Under the pieces are notes generated by a model. That model had not been told where the DNA came from. It did not search any database and saw nothing but the letters and a program-made list of their open reading frames with translations. From assembly GCF_050947875.1 (NCBI RefSeq), contig NC_134576.1:52576255-52640254 (forward strand): a DNA stretch of 64,000 bases, written 5' to 3'. The translations under genes were made by a program, and so were the position numbers. Of the stretch, positions 32,470-43,752 are shown in pieces; positions within the stretch are counted from its first letter, which is position 1, and the number at the start of each line of letters is the position of its first letter. The DNA is from Dermacentor variabilis (taxonomy: Eukaryota; Arthropoda; Arachnida; Ixodida; Ixodidae).

Positions 32470-33468
32470 GCGTCAGGTGGCCCTGCAAAACAATAGACAC
32501 GGACAAACACCCACCGTATGGCATCGATCATGGCAGCTCTCGGACAGGCGATGCTACAGACGGCAGGGAAGCAAGGTTAGAGGAACAGCAACAAGGCTTC
32601 CCGAAGCCCCAGACAGTAGGTAGAGGGAGACCCTGGCGAAGCCTGAAGAGTAAAGCGGACGTCTTCAGAGATGGATACTTGAATATGAACACGGCCCATA
32701 ACGCGGGGAAATGGGAAGAGTTGTATCATGCCATGGAAGCAGAAAAGATCTGTGTTTATGTGGTGGCTGAGCTGCATCTGAGAGATTTAGAACTGCCCAT
32801 ACATACAGAATGGTGCTGGGCCGGCAGCAACAGGAACGGTAATGAACGCAAAAGAGGCGGTGTTGGTATTCTGTGGCGACAGAGTTTATAGTGGGAAGAG
32901 GACAGCGCAGAATGCGCCGAGCATCTTTGGATCCCCGGCGATGTATTAACTGTGCCTACGGCCATACGTGTAGTATACTTCACAGTGCGCGACATTCAGT
33001 CGAACTCCAACGAGCCGCTAGTGCAGCACATATGCAAGGACGTGGTACATAAGGCAAGCGATAAGAAGCTGCTGATAGTTTGGGACTTCAGCGGTAATAT
33101 CTCAGATATATCGCAGGCACAGATGCCTGCGGCGAGCTCCTCCAACAGATAGTGGAACACCTGGATGTGGAAATTACTAACCTTCGCCCAACGGTGCGGT
33201 GGGCAGTCTACATGGGGTGCACGGGTACGGATGACCTGTATTGATGACGCTTTCGCATCACAAGGCCTCACTACATTCCGCGAATGCTTCAACACAAATG
33301 AGAAGGGCAAGCACAGCATTGGAAGCGATCACTGCTGTCTCCATATGGCTTTCACCCACATACAGCGGTCGCCACAGTCCAGCTGTGACAGGTAGCTGCC
33401 ACACGGAGCAATCGCGACGGTAGCGGCATAATGTGAGGCAAGCGAACAACGGCGCAAGCCAAGACATA
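32470..33468 (+). pseudogene. L2/CR1-like element B, endonuclease region
   Basis: Contains GKWEELYHAMEAEKICVYVVAELHLRDLE (about 32,705), the start of an APE-type endonuclease, with GGVGILWRQS, KKLLIVWDFSGNISD (about 33,065, in place of GDFN) and HSIGSDHCCLHM (about 33,315, the SDH motif). In element A the corresponding motif is GDMNAH. Catalytic Asp and Asn positions are damaged. The frame is interrupted at 33,469 by the mariner. Confidence 0.75.
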
Positions 33469-34770
33469 AAGAGGTCTGTTAGACACGTGTCCGACCTTTG
33501 GCCGAAGAAAAAGGTGGCATAATTACCCTCAGAGTAGTCTCTTTGGGACTCCACACACTTTTCCCAGTGGTGCTGCCATGATTGGAAGCATTCCAAGAAG
33601 GCCTCTTTCGGAATGAAGTTTAGCTCAGCTGTCCTTGCAGCTATATTGTCCACTCTTGTCTGAAGTCACGCTCCTTTCAATGGCCTTTTGATTTTGGCAA
33701 AGAGCCAGAAGTTGCACGGAGCCATATCAGGAGAGTAAGGAGCCTGTTGAACTACAGAAGTCTGGCTTTCGCAAAAAAAGTCTGGATCAAGTGCGAGGAA
33801 TGTGTAGGAGCCTTGTCGTGATGGATGCGCCAATTTCCTGTTGACCACAACTCTGGTCTCTTGCGCGGCACAGCAGCAAGTAGGCGACGGAGCGCATCCC
33901 TGTGGTACTCTTTGGTTATTGTTTGACCTTGCGGTGCATACTGGTGGTGTACCACATGGTGGGAGACAAAGAATGTAGTCAGCATCACTTTGATGTTGCT
34001 ACGCACTTGGCAGGCCTTCTCTGGGTGACGTGGAATGCTTCCAGTGTGACGACTGGGATTTGGTTTTCGGGTCGTACCCATACACCCCAAGACTCGTCAC
34101 CTGTGGTTAGGGTGTTCATGAAATCGAGGTCACTGTTTGTAGAATCCAGCATGTCCTGTTAGACTTTACGATGAAGTAGCTTTTGCTCCACCGTGAGCAG
34201 CTTCGGCAAGAGTTTCGCCGAACCTCTCACGGCCAAATATCGGTCTTAATGGAATGTGCAGAAGAAGCGCTGATGCCTAACTCTTCAGCAATTTCTCGGA
34301 TAGTCGCACGACGGTCCCGCGTCACCACAGCTGCACTTGGGCAACGACCTGGTCATTTCGGCATGTTGATGGCCGACCGGAGCGTGGCTCGTTCTGCACC
34401 TATGTGCGGCCGTCTTGCAACCGGTTTTACCGCTCCTTAATCATTGTGGTGCTCATAGCATCGTCACCGAAAGCCGTCTGAATCATCCGAATGGTTTCCA
34501 CTTGGCTGTTACCCAGTTTCTTGCAAAATGTGATGCAGTTGCGCTGCTCCAGTCGCTCCGCCATTTTCCTTGCAATAAGAAACCGAGGGGAGCACTATGC
34601 ACTAACTCACTCAAATGCTGCCTCCCAGTAACTGACGCTGTCGGCAGGCGGGAAAAAAATTTGCGCATGCGCTCGAAGGCTCTACGTCGGCTGATGCAAG
34701 CGCGCTGGTTTCATATGCATCAGGTGTTTGAAAAAGAAATAACGTCGGATACTTTTCTAACAGACCTCGT
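33469..34770 (-). mobile_element. Mariner-type DNA transposon, full length, dead
   Basis: Terminal inverted repeats of about 28 bp: left GAGGTCTGTTAGACACGTGT, right (reverse complement) GAGGTCTGTTAGAAAAGTAT, both then TCCGAC. The element is 1.3 kb, the standard mariner size. TA precedes the left end (33,467-33,468) but the right flank reads TC, so the TA duplication is no longer intact. It sits inside L2-like element B, whose text resumes after 34,850. Confidence 0.9.
33510..34564 (-). pseudogene. Mariner transposase pseudogene
   Basis: The start codon at 34,564 gives MAERLEQRNCITFCKKLGNS, a helix-turn-helix region, with RSGRPSTCRND downstream. The first catalytic Asp lies in TTGDESWG (about 34,095). 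The second is in HHDKAPTHSS (about 33,815). The third, normally the Asp of an APxD motif, is Asn here (SPDMAPCNFWLFAKIK, about 33,700). Several frameshifts and stops (for example TMIKER-stop) separate the blocks. In a working element it would cut and paste at TA sites; this copy cannot. Mariner subfamily not determined. Confidence 0.9.
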
Positions 34771-36490
34771 TCCCAGGTTTTGTGTCAACACTGGAACAGC
34801 TATTACATTGACGCATGAGGTGCAGCACCAAATCGCGACAACATAGAAAATCATGGTGGGACAAAGAAATAGCGGAGGCATGGCAAGCGAGGAGGCAGGC
34901 AAGTATAGAACATTGGCGTACAGTCACAATAGGAATCTCAGGGGCCTGTGCAGCCGTGTCAAAACGCTACCTGGTGCTCAAGCATAGAGAGCAAGCATTA
35001 GTGCAGATTAAACTTGTAGAGGCGAATATGCAACAGTTCCAAAAGTTACGAGGAGAAGGGGGATCTACGGCACAGAACTACTGAACTACGTGCGTTCACT
35101 GGACAAAGGCGATCAGTTTGCAGCAGTTAGAGGATGGTGCAACAGGCCATGTCGTCGCTTACGTCAAAGAGACGGTGACCAAGCACCTAGAGGCACTCTA
35201 CGGATCACCGGACCTGATTACTAATACATCGATTCCCACCGCATCAGGGCCACCTACCTACCCGAACAACCTGTGCGGACCGAAATGGGAGTTCAACCAT
35301 ATCATGATCGATCGGACAATTTGTTGTATCTGACCTCAGTCAGCATTGGACCCTGACCAGCTTCCTTGCGCTACTGCTGAAGAATCTGGGCCCAGACTCG
35401 AGAACAACTGGCTAGCTTGTTCACAAGAGATTATTGAAGGAGCCGACATACCCGAGAACTGGCAACACTGTAGGGTATCCTTCATACCCCAACGTGGAGG
35501 AAGCTAGGGTAACTTAAACGACTACCGAGACATAACAGTGACTAGTGTTTTACCCCACCTTTGCGCAAGAGCTAAAGGAATGAAATGGTCGATGGGCAGA
35601 GAATGAGCACCTTCTTAGGGAGGTGCAAAATGGCTTCCGGCAACAGGCGCATAGAGGCAGACAACTTTGTCGTTGCTAGGTGTGCAGATGTAGCGTGAGA
35701 GGAAGACCACTCTCTAACCTGCTGTGCGCTGGACGTCGAAAAACCATATAATAGTGTACCTCACTCCACCGTATTTGCACGATTATCTGCCTTGGGCTTG
35801 CCAGTGGCTCTCATGTCAACAATAAAGCGATTGTACCTGGGGAACAGGGTCGTGGTGCAATTTGGCCACGTGGAAATGAAATGCACAAAGTTATGCAGAG
35901 GTCTGCATGAGGGATCTCCTCTGTCGCAAATCCTGTACGTGTCAGGTGCAGAGAAAGCACTATTACAAAGAGCTCGGGGCTTCGGACTGAAGTACAGCAC
36001 AATGGCAATTGAGGAAAACAGATGCAGCCCAGGCTTAGCACGTACAGATGACCTCATATCAATTTTGGAGGATCCACACGATTTGCAAGCACTTCTTGAT
36101 ATCTGTGCTAGCAAAATGTCGAAGTTGGGTCTCTGCTTCAATGTGTACAAAACCACAATTATCCAGGCTGCGGGTGAGGTGGAGCATGGTGCGGCCCTGC
36201 GATCGGGCGCAGGGGTATTGTGCATGGACCCATCGCTGAAATACCTAGGCGTACACTGTTGCTCAGATAATTAAATGTATAGAGTACACGAGGAGAAGAT
36301 AGCTCAAACCGGCCTTCGATCACAGAACGTACTACAACCAAGGTGCCTGTGGCTGCAACCGCTAAAGAATGGTCAGGGACCTGTGGAAAGTCGTTCATTT
36401 CCCGACATTAACCTTCTCGAACGCGTTATTTGTATGCATGTCAGTGAAATATCGGGATAAATTGGGACGCCAACGGGAAGTAGGCCACAT
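34771..36490 (+). pseudogene. L2/CR1-like element B, linker and RT core
   Basis: After the mariner the text continues with RKSWWDKEIAEAWQARRQAS (about 34,845), VKETVTKHLEALYGSPDL (about 35,165), and an RT palm with CCALDVEKPYNSVPHSTVF (about 35,720; Ala-Phe replaced by Pro-Tyr). QFGHVEMKCTKLCRGLHEGSPLSQILY at about 35,860 corresponds to the G.RQGCPLSP block. The catalytic box reads LARTDDLISIL (about 36,040), that is TDD in place of FADD. LKYLGVHC follows at about 36,240. It is truncated by an insertion at about 36,490. Confidence 0.8.
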
Positions 36491-37170
36491 AACACAAAAA
36501 AGTGAACATGTATTTGCCGACGATTCAGGTATGACTGTTCATTCTTTTGTACACAAATCAAATTCAGTATTTCTGTTACATATTTCATGTACTTTTAATT
36601 TTTTTGTGTATGTATCTACTTTGTGTACCATGCTTGCCCTGTGTGCTTGTGTGTTTTGTGCACTGGGAATGGGTCGGGGAAGGGGACTGAAACTTAGTCA
36701 GGCATTCGTGCCTTTTTGTCAGCCTCTTTGACAGAGATTAAGGCAATTATTTACAACAAGGGCAAGATCCGTACCAATTACGGCATGCAAAAGCAGGCAT
36801 TCATTGCTGCAGATTTTTAGAATCATCACCCTGGCTTACTCTCTATAATAAACGAATCACCGTCCCCAAACATTCCAAAAAAAAGTGAACATGTATTTGC
36901 TGTCGCTTCAGGTATGACTGCGCATTCTTTTGTACACAAATCAAATTCAGTATTTCTGTTACATATTTCATGTACTTTTCCTTTTTTTTCTGTATGTATC
37001 TACTTTGTGTACCATGCTTGCCCTGCGTGCTTGAGTGTTTTGTGCACTGGGAATGGGTCGGGGAAGGGGACTGACACTTAGTCAGGCATTCGTGCCTTTT
37101 TGTCGGCCTGTTTGACAGAGATTCTTTGTATTTTATTTCTGTCAAAATAAACATTCCTTCATTCATTCAT
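36491..37170 (+). mobile_element. Inserted block with two copies of a 3'-UTR-like repeat
   Basis: Two direct copies of about 245 bp lie at 36,495-36,739 and 36,877-37,123. Each starts AAAAAAGTGAACATGTATTTG, includes GTGCACTGGGAATGGGTCGGGG, and ends TTTGACAGAGATT. After the second comes GTCAAAATAAACATTCC and a (ATTC)n tail. No ORF. The block separates coding text of element B (GHIT at 36,490; GCHGAV from 37,180), so it is a later insertion. It could be a truncated L2-type 3' tail, a SINE that shares that tail, or a local duplication. Confidence 0.75.
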
Positions 37171-37725
37171 TCATTGCTGTGGGCTGCCATGGAGCTGTCA
37201 CCAATGAAGCAGTGCAGGGTGACTTACGGGGGCCAAGCTTTGAAGAACAAGCGGCCAGCAAGCTGCCATACCGTAATTGCCTACAATGTATGACTAGGGA
37301 TAGATGGCCAAGGTGCGTGTTTGAATGTCAGCAACATGCCTCCGCACTAAGTTGGTCGGGCAAGTGCACTTCCTAGAGCGGATGTACGGCCTCCTCGGCA
37401 GCCTAATTAAGGCGGATTCGGTCATGGCATATGTAGAGGAGGTGCTCCGCATAGGGCATGAGGCAGAAAACATGTGGCGAGAAGGACTCATCGAAAAGGA
37501 CACTACGGTTATCTACCGCAGCAAGAACTCAATCGGGCCGGCCCACTTCTACGACAACATCAGGAATTCGCTGCTTTTCGAGGAATGAGCAGGAACTCTA
37601 CTGACACCCATACTGACACCCACACACTCTACTGACACCCATACAAGCAAGCCACAATTGAGTGAACGGAATGTGCTATTTTGTTGGCAGAAGACAAGCA
37701 GCGCCCATGTACGTTCTCATCCAAG
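37171..37725 (+). pseudogene. L2/CR1-like element B, C-terminal region
   Basis: GCHGAVTNEAVQGDLRGPSFEE (37,180) and KLPYRNCLQCMTRDRWPRCVFE continue the RT thumb and connector. After a frame change, ATCLRTKLVGQVHFLERMYG and GPAHFYDNIRNSLLFEE (to 37,587) follow. The latter parallels the LYDNTKGSALLS segment at 19.3 kb. After 37,590 a short tandem motif and an AATAAA (37,731-37,736 region) close the element. Confidence 0.75.
37594..37656 (+). repeat. Short imperfect tandem repeat, TACTGACACCCATAC unit
   Basis: CTCTACTGACACCCATAC is repeated with a partial middle copy, about three units in total. It lies in the 3' region of the L2-like element B. Confidence 0.7.
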
Positions 37726-37736
37726 AACAGAAATAA

Positions 37737-38693
37737 AATTAGCTTGTTGAGATACGCTGCAGTCATTAATGCGACCTCCTAAAATGCTGTTCATCATCGC
37801 GCATGGCGGTCTGGTAACGAGCGACGGCCAGCAGTGCAAACAGATTGGACAGAGCGTCCCACTTGCTTGAACCGACAGTTGCCGTTAAAAACCAGCAACT
37901 TTCATTGCGAAGCAATCGGGTGATGCAGGCATCTACTACCGCAGCCAACACGGCAACGTGGACTACCCGCCACTTTAGCGTTCAGCTCCTTTCCAACCAG
38001 CACGTTTCTTTTTGTTCTTTCAGGGGCTGCTAAATTGTTGCCCGTGCACCACTTTGTCTCAATATTTGCATCGTCCATTTCGTGGGCATCACCTTTGGCA
38101 TTTGCAGGTCTTTCGTCCCAAGTGGCTACCAACTTCATACGCTACAGACCATGTAAGCACGTGTACTGGTCTCCGTTCATGCCAGATCGCGGCTGCTGAG
38201 GAAAGCGACAAGCACAATTTGCCCACAGTGCATGTAAATTTGGAGTCCATATTGCGCTACGGACTGCAGGAGCAGGTGCTTGCTTCAAGAGACTGCTTGC
38301 TGCCTAATGTGACTAGGCCGCCATATCCCAGAAACGTAACACGGCAAACATGACCAAAGGGGCGCAGCATCGCAGCTGAAATTATGCAATTGTTTCAGTG
38401 TACCTGCCAAAAATCCTATTCCTCCGAGCAAGGAGAGAATGAGACTGGCGATTCAACATGGTGATGAGAAATCTTCCGTTGAAGTAGGAACTGCACTCTG
38501 GTAGCACGGAAGGCCAAAAACAAGAAGTCAAATGTTACATAGCAAGAATCGCTTCACCCATACTTTGGATAAAGAGGAAAAATCGTCTCAAAAAAGAATG
38601 GGCAATAAAAAAGATTGCTTTCATACTTGGCAAAATGGAATAATTTGACAATGCGAGGAAAGTAATTAAGAAAAAGAAACCGAAAACCACGAG
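37737..38693. other. No gene recognised
   Basis: Short frames only. It may be the 3' flank or non-coding part of the P-like gene to its right (minus strand), but no terminal inverted repeat was found. Confidence 0.4.
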
Positions 38694-39946
38694 TCATTGA
38701 AGTGCTACGTTTAGAGTTGCAATAAGGCCTGACAGTTGCCTACTGCAGCTTTTTGAGTTTTCTTTTGGCAGAAAATTAGGTTCTTTTGAGAAGCTTAACT
38801 CATGGTATTTAAACCGCAAATTCCAAAGAAGTCTAAGGCGGGCATAGAGCTGCAAAAGTTGCTGCTTGCAGTCTGAAAAATGGTGGATCGCTGGTCTCCT
38901 CGGCCAAAATGGAGAACAATTCACTTGTAATACCTTGCTGGTGTGCAAAAGCCCTTACTGCTTGTGTAAATTTGTCTTCAAGCCTCACAACATACTAATA
39001 TGCTGTGCCAGTTGGGACAGTTAAATGGCCTAGGGCTTTGCCCTTTATTTCAACAGCTTTAAACGTTGCAAATAACTGACTAGGTTTTGCAAGGTCCTAG
39101 TTACTTTCCTTCTGGAGGATGGGGCACGAGCTGCACTGAGTTTAGGAATGTGTGTATAAAATATCTGCACGCATGGTAAACTGTTTGACTCAACCACGTC
39201 ATGGCTAGCTTCTGCACTACTTTTCACAGGGCCCTTTTGTAAAAGCAGCACTTGCGGAGCTAAGGGCCCCTTCAGTCGGTCTGCTAAAGTTGCTCAATTG
39301 TGCCAAAGTTTGAAAAGCTTTGACACAACATTGTGCCTTAAACCGGCAGAAAACTGGTATGCATTTGGAGTTTTATTGTAACCATGCTGCTGCCGAATGA
39401 TCCCAATCTCAAGTGGACCCTGATTCAGCCGTTGCATCAGCAAGAATTGAGATGAAATTAAGATGGGTAGAGGTCTTGCCACAGCAACAAGATTGCTTTG
39501 ACTGTCACGTGGCATCCACTTACAGCCCTAGGTTTGTGAGGGCTATCAAAGTGCTTGGACTTAATCCAAAGCACGCAAGCGTTTAAAATTCAATGCGTTC
39601 CGTGGACATCATGGCATGCCTTTTTCCGCTCTTTTATGCACATTGCAGAGCTCTTCAAAGCATCAAATAACTTGCCCATCCTTTCTAGGAAGCTGCGTAT
39701 GCGTGGCAGTAGGAGGCAGAACATTAAGAGCAAGAAAACCTCAATCGACAAACACACAGTGTTGCTCAACACATAAGAGGTACACTTTACTTGTTGCCAA
39801 ACGGAGTCTCACACAAACGCCCGTCAGTAATTTTTGGCAGGTATTTCAGCTTTAGGTGATGGGTGGAGTGGTATTTCTTTAGTGTTTCCATGAAACAACA
39901 TCCTTGCCAATCTTGGTTATACTTCAGGAAGTGTTTCTAGTACACT
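38694..39946 (-). pseudogene. P-like transposase 1, C-terminal half
   Basis: The minus strand reads RSFLERMGKLFDALKSS (about 39,690), then FLLMQRLNQGPLE and IRQQHGYNKTPNAYQFSAGLRHNVV (about 39,440-39,310). In P-element/THAP9-type transposases a FxxxMNxLFDxLN block follows the GTP-binding insertion region. A LNQDxLExxFxxIRQQxG block then carries the last acidic catalytic residues. Here NQGPLE has Gly where Asp is usual, suggesting loss of function. A further open piece (38,694-38,948: HHFSDCKQQLLQLYARLRL) has no recognised domain. Stops separate the pieces. It continues from the fragments at 43.2-44.4 kb, split by RTE copy C. Confidence 0.65.
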
Positions 39947-40029
39947 TCAATAGGTGTCATCATCATCATCATCATCAGCCTGTTTACGCCCACTGCAGGG
40001 CAAAGGCCTCTCCCATATTTCTCCAACAA

Positions 40030-42924
40030 CCCCGGTCATGTACTAATTGTGGCCATGCCGTCCCTGCAAACTTCTTAATCTCATCCGCCCACCTAACTTT
40101 CTGCCGCCCCCTGCTGCGCTTCCCTTCCCTTGGAATCCAGTCCGTAACCCTTAATGACCATCAGTTATCTTCCCTCCTCATTACATGTCCTGCCCATGCC
40201 CATTTCTTCTTCTTGGTTTCAACTAAGATGTCATGAACTCGCGTTTGTTCCCTCACCCAATCTGCTCTTTTCTTATCCCTTAACGTTACACCTATCATTC
40301 TTCTTTCCATAGCTCGTTGCGTCGCCCTCAATTTGAGTAGAACCCTCTTCTTAAGCCTCCAGGTTTCTGCCCCGTAGGTGAGTACTGGTAAGACACAGCT
40401 ATTATACACTTTTCTCTTGAGGGATAATGGCAACCTGCTGTTCATGATCTGAGAATGCCTGCCAAACGCACCCCAGCCCATTCTTATTCTTCAGATTATT
40501 TCGGTCTCATGATACAGATCCGCAGTCACTACCTGCCCTAAGTAGATGTATTCTCTTATGACTTCCAGTGCCTCGCTACCTATTGTAAATTGCTGTTCTC
40601 TTCCGAGACTGCTAAGCATTACTTTAGTTTTCTGCAGATTAATTTTTAGACCCACTCTTCTGCTTTGCCTTTCCAGGTCAGTGAGCATGCATTGCAGTTG
40701 GTCCCCTGAGTTACTAAGCAAGGCAATATCATCAGCGAATCTCAAGTTACTAAGGTATTCTCCATTAACTTTTATCCCCAACTCTTCCCAATCCAGGTCT
40801 CTCAATACCTCCTGTAAACAGGCTGTGAATAGCATTGGGGAGATCGTATCTCCCTGCCTGACGCCTTTCTTTATTGGGATTTTGTTGCTTTCTTTATGGA
40901 GGACTACGGTGTCTGTGGACCCGCTATAGATATCTTTCAGTATTTTTACATACGGCTCGTCTGCACCCTGTTGCCGCAATGCCTGCATGACTGCCGAGGT
41001 TTCGACAGAATCAAATGCTTTCTCGTAATCAAAGAAAGCTATATATAAGGGTTGGTTATATTCCGCACATTTCTCTATCACCTGATTGATAGTGTAAATA
41101 TGATCTATTGTTGAGTAGCCTTTACGGAATCCTGCCTGGTCCTTTGGTTGACAGAAGTCTAAGGTGTTCCTGATTCTATTTGCGATTACCTTAGTAAATA
41201 GTTTGTAGGCAACGGACAGTAAACTGATCGGTCTATAATTTCTCAAGTCTTTGGCGTCCCCTTTCTTATGGATCAGGATTATGTTAGCGTTCTTCCAAGA
41301 TTCCGGTACGCTCGAGGTCATGAGGCATTGCGTATACAGGGTGGCCAGTTTCTCTAGAACAATCTGCCCACCATCGTTCAACAAATCTGCTGTTACCTGA
41401 TCCTCCCCAGCTGCCTTTCCCCTTTGCATATCTGCCAAGGCTTTATTTACTTCTTCCGCCGTTACCTGTGGGATTTCGAATTCCTCTAGACTATTTTCTC
41501 TTCCATTATCGTCGTGGGTGCCACTAGTACTGTACAAATCTCTATAGAACTCCTCAGCTACTTGAACTATTTCATCCATATCATTAATGATATTGCCGGC
41601 TTTGTCTCTTAACGCATACATCTGATTCTTGCCAATTCCTAGTTTCTTCTTCACTGTTTTTAGGCTTCCTCCGTTCCTGAGGGCATGTTCAATTCTATCC
41701 ATATTATACTTCCTTATGTCAGCTGTCTTACGCTTGTTCATTAACTTCGAAAGTTCTGCCAGTTCTATTCTAGCTGTAGCGGTAGAGGCTTTCATACATT
41801 GGCGTTTCTTGATCAGATCTTTCGTCTCCTGCGATAGTTTACTGGTGTCCTGCCTAACGGAGTTACCACCGACTTCCATTGCACACTCCTTAATGATGCC
41901 CACAAGATTGTCGTACATTGCTTCAACACTAAGGTCCTCTTCCCGAGTTAAAGCCGAATACCTGTTCTGTAGCTTGATCTGGAATTCCTCTATTTTCCCT
42001 CTTACCGCTAACTCATTAATCGGCTTCTTATGTACCAGTTTCTTCCGTTCCCTCCTCAGGTCTAGGCTAATTCGAGTTTTTACCATCCTGTGGTCACTGC
42101 AGCGCACCTTGCCGAGCACGTCCACATCTTGTATGATGGCAGGGTTAGCGCCGAGTATGAAGTATACTTCATTTCTATTCTCGCCGTTCGGGCTCCTCCA
42201 CGTCCACTTTCGGCTATCCCGCTTGCGGAAGAAGGTATTCCTTATCCTCATATTATTCTGTTCCGCAAACTCTACTAATAACTCTCCCCTGCTATTCCTA
42301 GTGCCTATGCCATATTCCCCCACTGCCTTGTCTCCAGCCTGCTTCTTGCCTACCTTGGCATTAAAGTCGCCCATTAGTATAGTATATTTAGTTTTCACTC
42401 TACCCATTGCCGATTCCACGTCTTCATAGAAGTTTTCGACTTCCTGGTCATCATGACTGGATGTAGGGGCGTAGACCTGTACAATCTTCATTTTGTACCT
42501 CTTATTAAGTTTCACAACAATACCTGCCACTCTCTCGTTAATACTGTAGAATTCCTGTATGTTGCCAGCTATATTCTTATTAATCAGGAATCCGACGCCT
42601 AGTTCTCTTCTCTCCGCTAAGCCCCGGTAGCACAGGACGTGCCCGCTTTTTAGCACTGTATATGCGTCTTTTGGCCTCCTAACTTCACTGAGCCCTATTA
42701 TATCCCATTTACTGCCCTCTAATTCCTCCAATAGCACTGCTAGTGCTCGCCTCACTCGATAACGTTGTAGCGTTAAACGTTGCCAGGTTCATATTCCAAT
42801 GGCGGCCTGTCCGGAGCCAGTGATGCTTAGCACCCTCTGCTGCGTCGCAGGTCTGACCGCCGCCGTGGTCAGTTGCTTCACAGCTGCTGGGGACTGAGGG
42901 CCGGGGTTTGATTGTGTTGTTCAT
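40030..42924 (-). pseudogene. RTE endonuclease-reverse transcriptase, copy C (three lesions)
   Basis: The reading frame aligns with copy B throughout. Lesions: a one-base insertion near 42,755 (frameshift shortly after NLATFN), a TGA in place of Arg near 40,491 (just before RIRMGWGAFG), and another TGA in place of Arg near 40,161 (REDN-stop-WSLRV). The main open piece is 754 codons (42,755-40,491), including GDFNAKVGKKQ, SDHRMVKTRI, FFDYEKAFDSVE, GVRQGDTISPMLF and LRFADDIALLS. Its C-terminus continues to FALQWA, about 20 residues beyond copy B. Catalytic motifs are intact, so this copy died recently. Confidence 0.93.
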
Positions 42925-43085
42925 ATAGGAGGTTTTTGGCCAAGTACTGCACCAGGGTGGCCAATCCTGCTCTGGTGAGGGAGTGCGTTACCGGTTCTGG
43001 TCACCGGGGTCAGGCCACACTCCAGGCCTGTTTTATGCAATTTTTATCAACACGCGGATCTTTTTTTTAATCCGGTGGAAAATTG

Positions 43086-43155
43086 CCGGCACCGGGATTC
43101 GAGCCACGGACCTCTTGCACGCGAGGCGGGTGTTCTACCTCTACGCCACCGCTGC
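43086..43155 (-). promoter_or_regulatory. tRNA-like head at the 5' end of RTE copy C
   Basis: The minus strand reads GCAGCGGTGGCGTAGAGGTAG, with box A-like TGGCGTAGAGG at 43,148-43,138. GGCTCGAATCC, a box B-like element, is at 43,106-43,096, then CGGTGCCGG. It begins three bases from the target duplication, so it is part of the retrotransposon and not a neighbour. The cloverleaf is imperfect (several stem mismatches). Function as a Pol III promoter is inferred. Confidence 0.75.
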
Positions 43156-43169
43156 ACGTCAATAAGTGT

Positions 43170-43348
43170 GGCATATGTAAAATAAAGTATATTTTCGTCT
43201 CATCTATTTAATAAAAGGATCTTGTGGGGTTATTCTGAGTGCTGTCCCAAGTTCAGCATTGTTCATAGCTTGGTCACTGATCAGTCCCCTTACATAGAGA
43301 CCACAGTTCTTATCTCAGCAAACTCAGAACTGTTCCAGAAGGAACTCC
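43170..43348 (-). pseudogene. P-like transposase 1, middle fragment
   Basis: The minus strand reads VRGLISDQAMNNAELGTALRITPQDPF. This resembles the block around the second catalytic Asp of P-element transposases (V..DG...N followed by LG and a PF/PY motif), where DG has become DQ. Stops lie upstream in the same frame. RTE copy C follows immediately, and the hAT-like MITE interrupts the gene just before. Confidence 0.6.
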
Positions 43349-43356
43349 GCCGCCAC

Positions 43357-43744
43357 CACGGAGTAAGACATTTAGGAGGTGAAACCCCCGTCAGCGCGAG
43401 CGAGCGCGGGCGACCAGATAAGGTCACAATTGTTGCATGCGCCGGCGGCACCGTATGCAGTGGCGGCGCCATGCGGCGCGTCGCAGAAGCCGCAGGGGAA
43501 AAAAAATAAATGCAGCGCGCGCGCAGGCGGCTCCGGCGTGCTCTCCGGCCACTTCTTCCGTGCCAGGCGCGCCTGGCGGAACGGGAGCAACACGCTCGAC
43601 CGGGTGCCCTGGCAACCAAAACGGCAGTAATTTCTTTCCAGGCCACCAGGCGCCGCCACCGCGATAATGGTTCCGCGGGCTTGGGACCTTTTCTGGTCGC
43701 CGCAAACAGCGGAGTTTCCACTCCTAAATGTTTCTTGCTCCGTG
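43357..43744. mobile_element. hAT-like MITE, GC-rich, with 8-bp target duplication
   Basis: GCCGCCAC occurs at 43,349-43,356 and again at 43,745-43,752. Just inside, the ends are CACGGAGTAAG then ACATTTAGGAG on the left. The mirror image CACGGAGCAAG then ACATTTAGGAG is on the right, about 38 bp of imperfect inverted repeat. An 8-bp duplication with a CA start is characteristic of hAT. The 388-bp body is strikingly GC-rich compared with its surroundings and codes for nothing I recognise, although many overlapping frames are open because of its composition. Confidence 0.88.
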
Positions 43745-43752
43745 GCCGCCAC

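Larger units (their letters stand above)
39958..43158 (-). mobile_element. RTE-type non-LTR retrotransposon, copy C, full length with target duplication
   Basis: The 11-bp flanks TCAATAGGTGT (39,947-39,957) and TCAATAAGTGT (43,159-43,169) differ by one base and mark the insertion ends. The element is thus 3.2 kb, with a (TGA)n tail at the left and a tRNA-like head at the right, just inside the duplication. It is the same family as copies A and B. It has inserted into the P-like transposase gene, in the same orientation as that gene. Confidence 0.93.
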
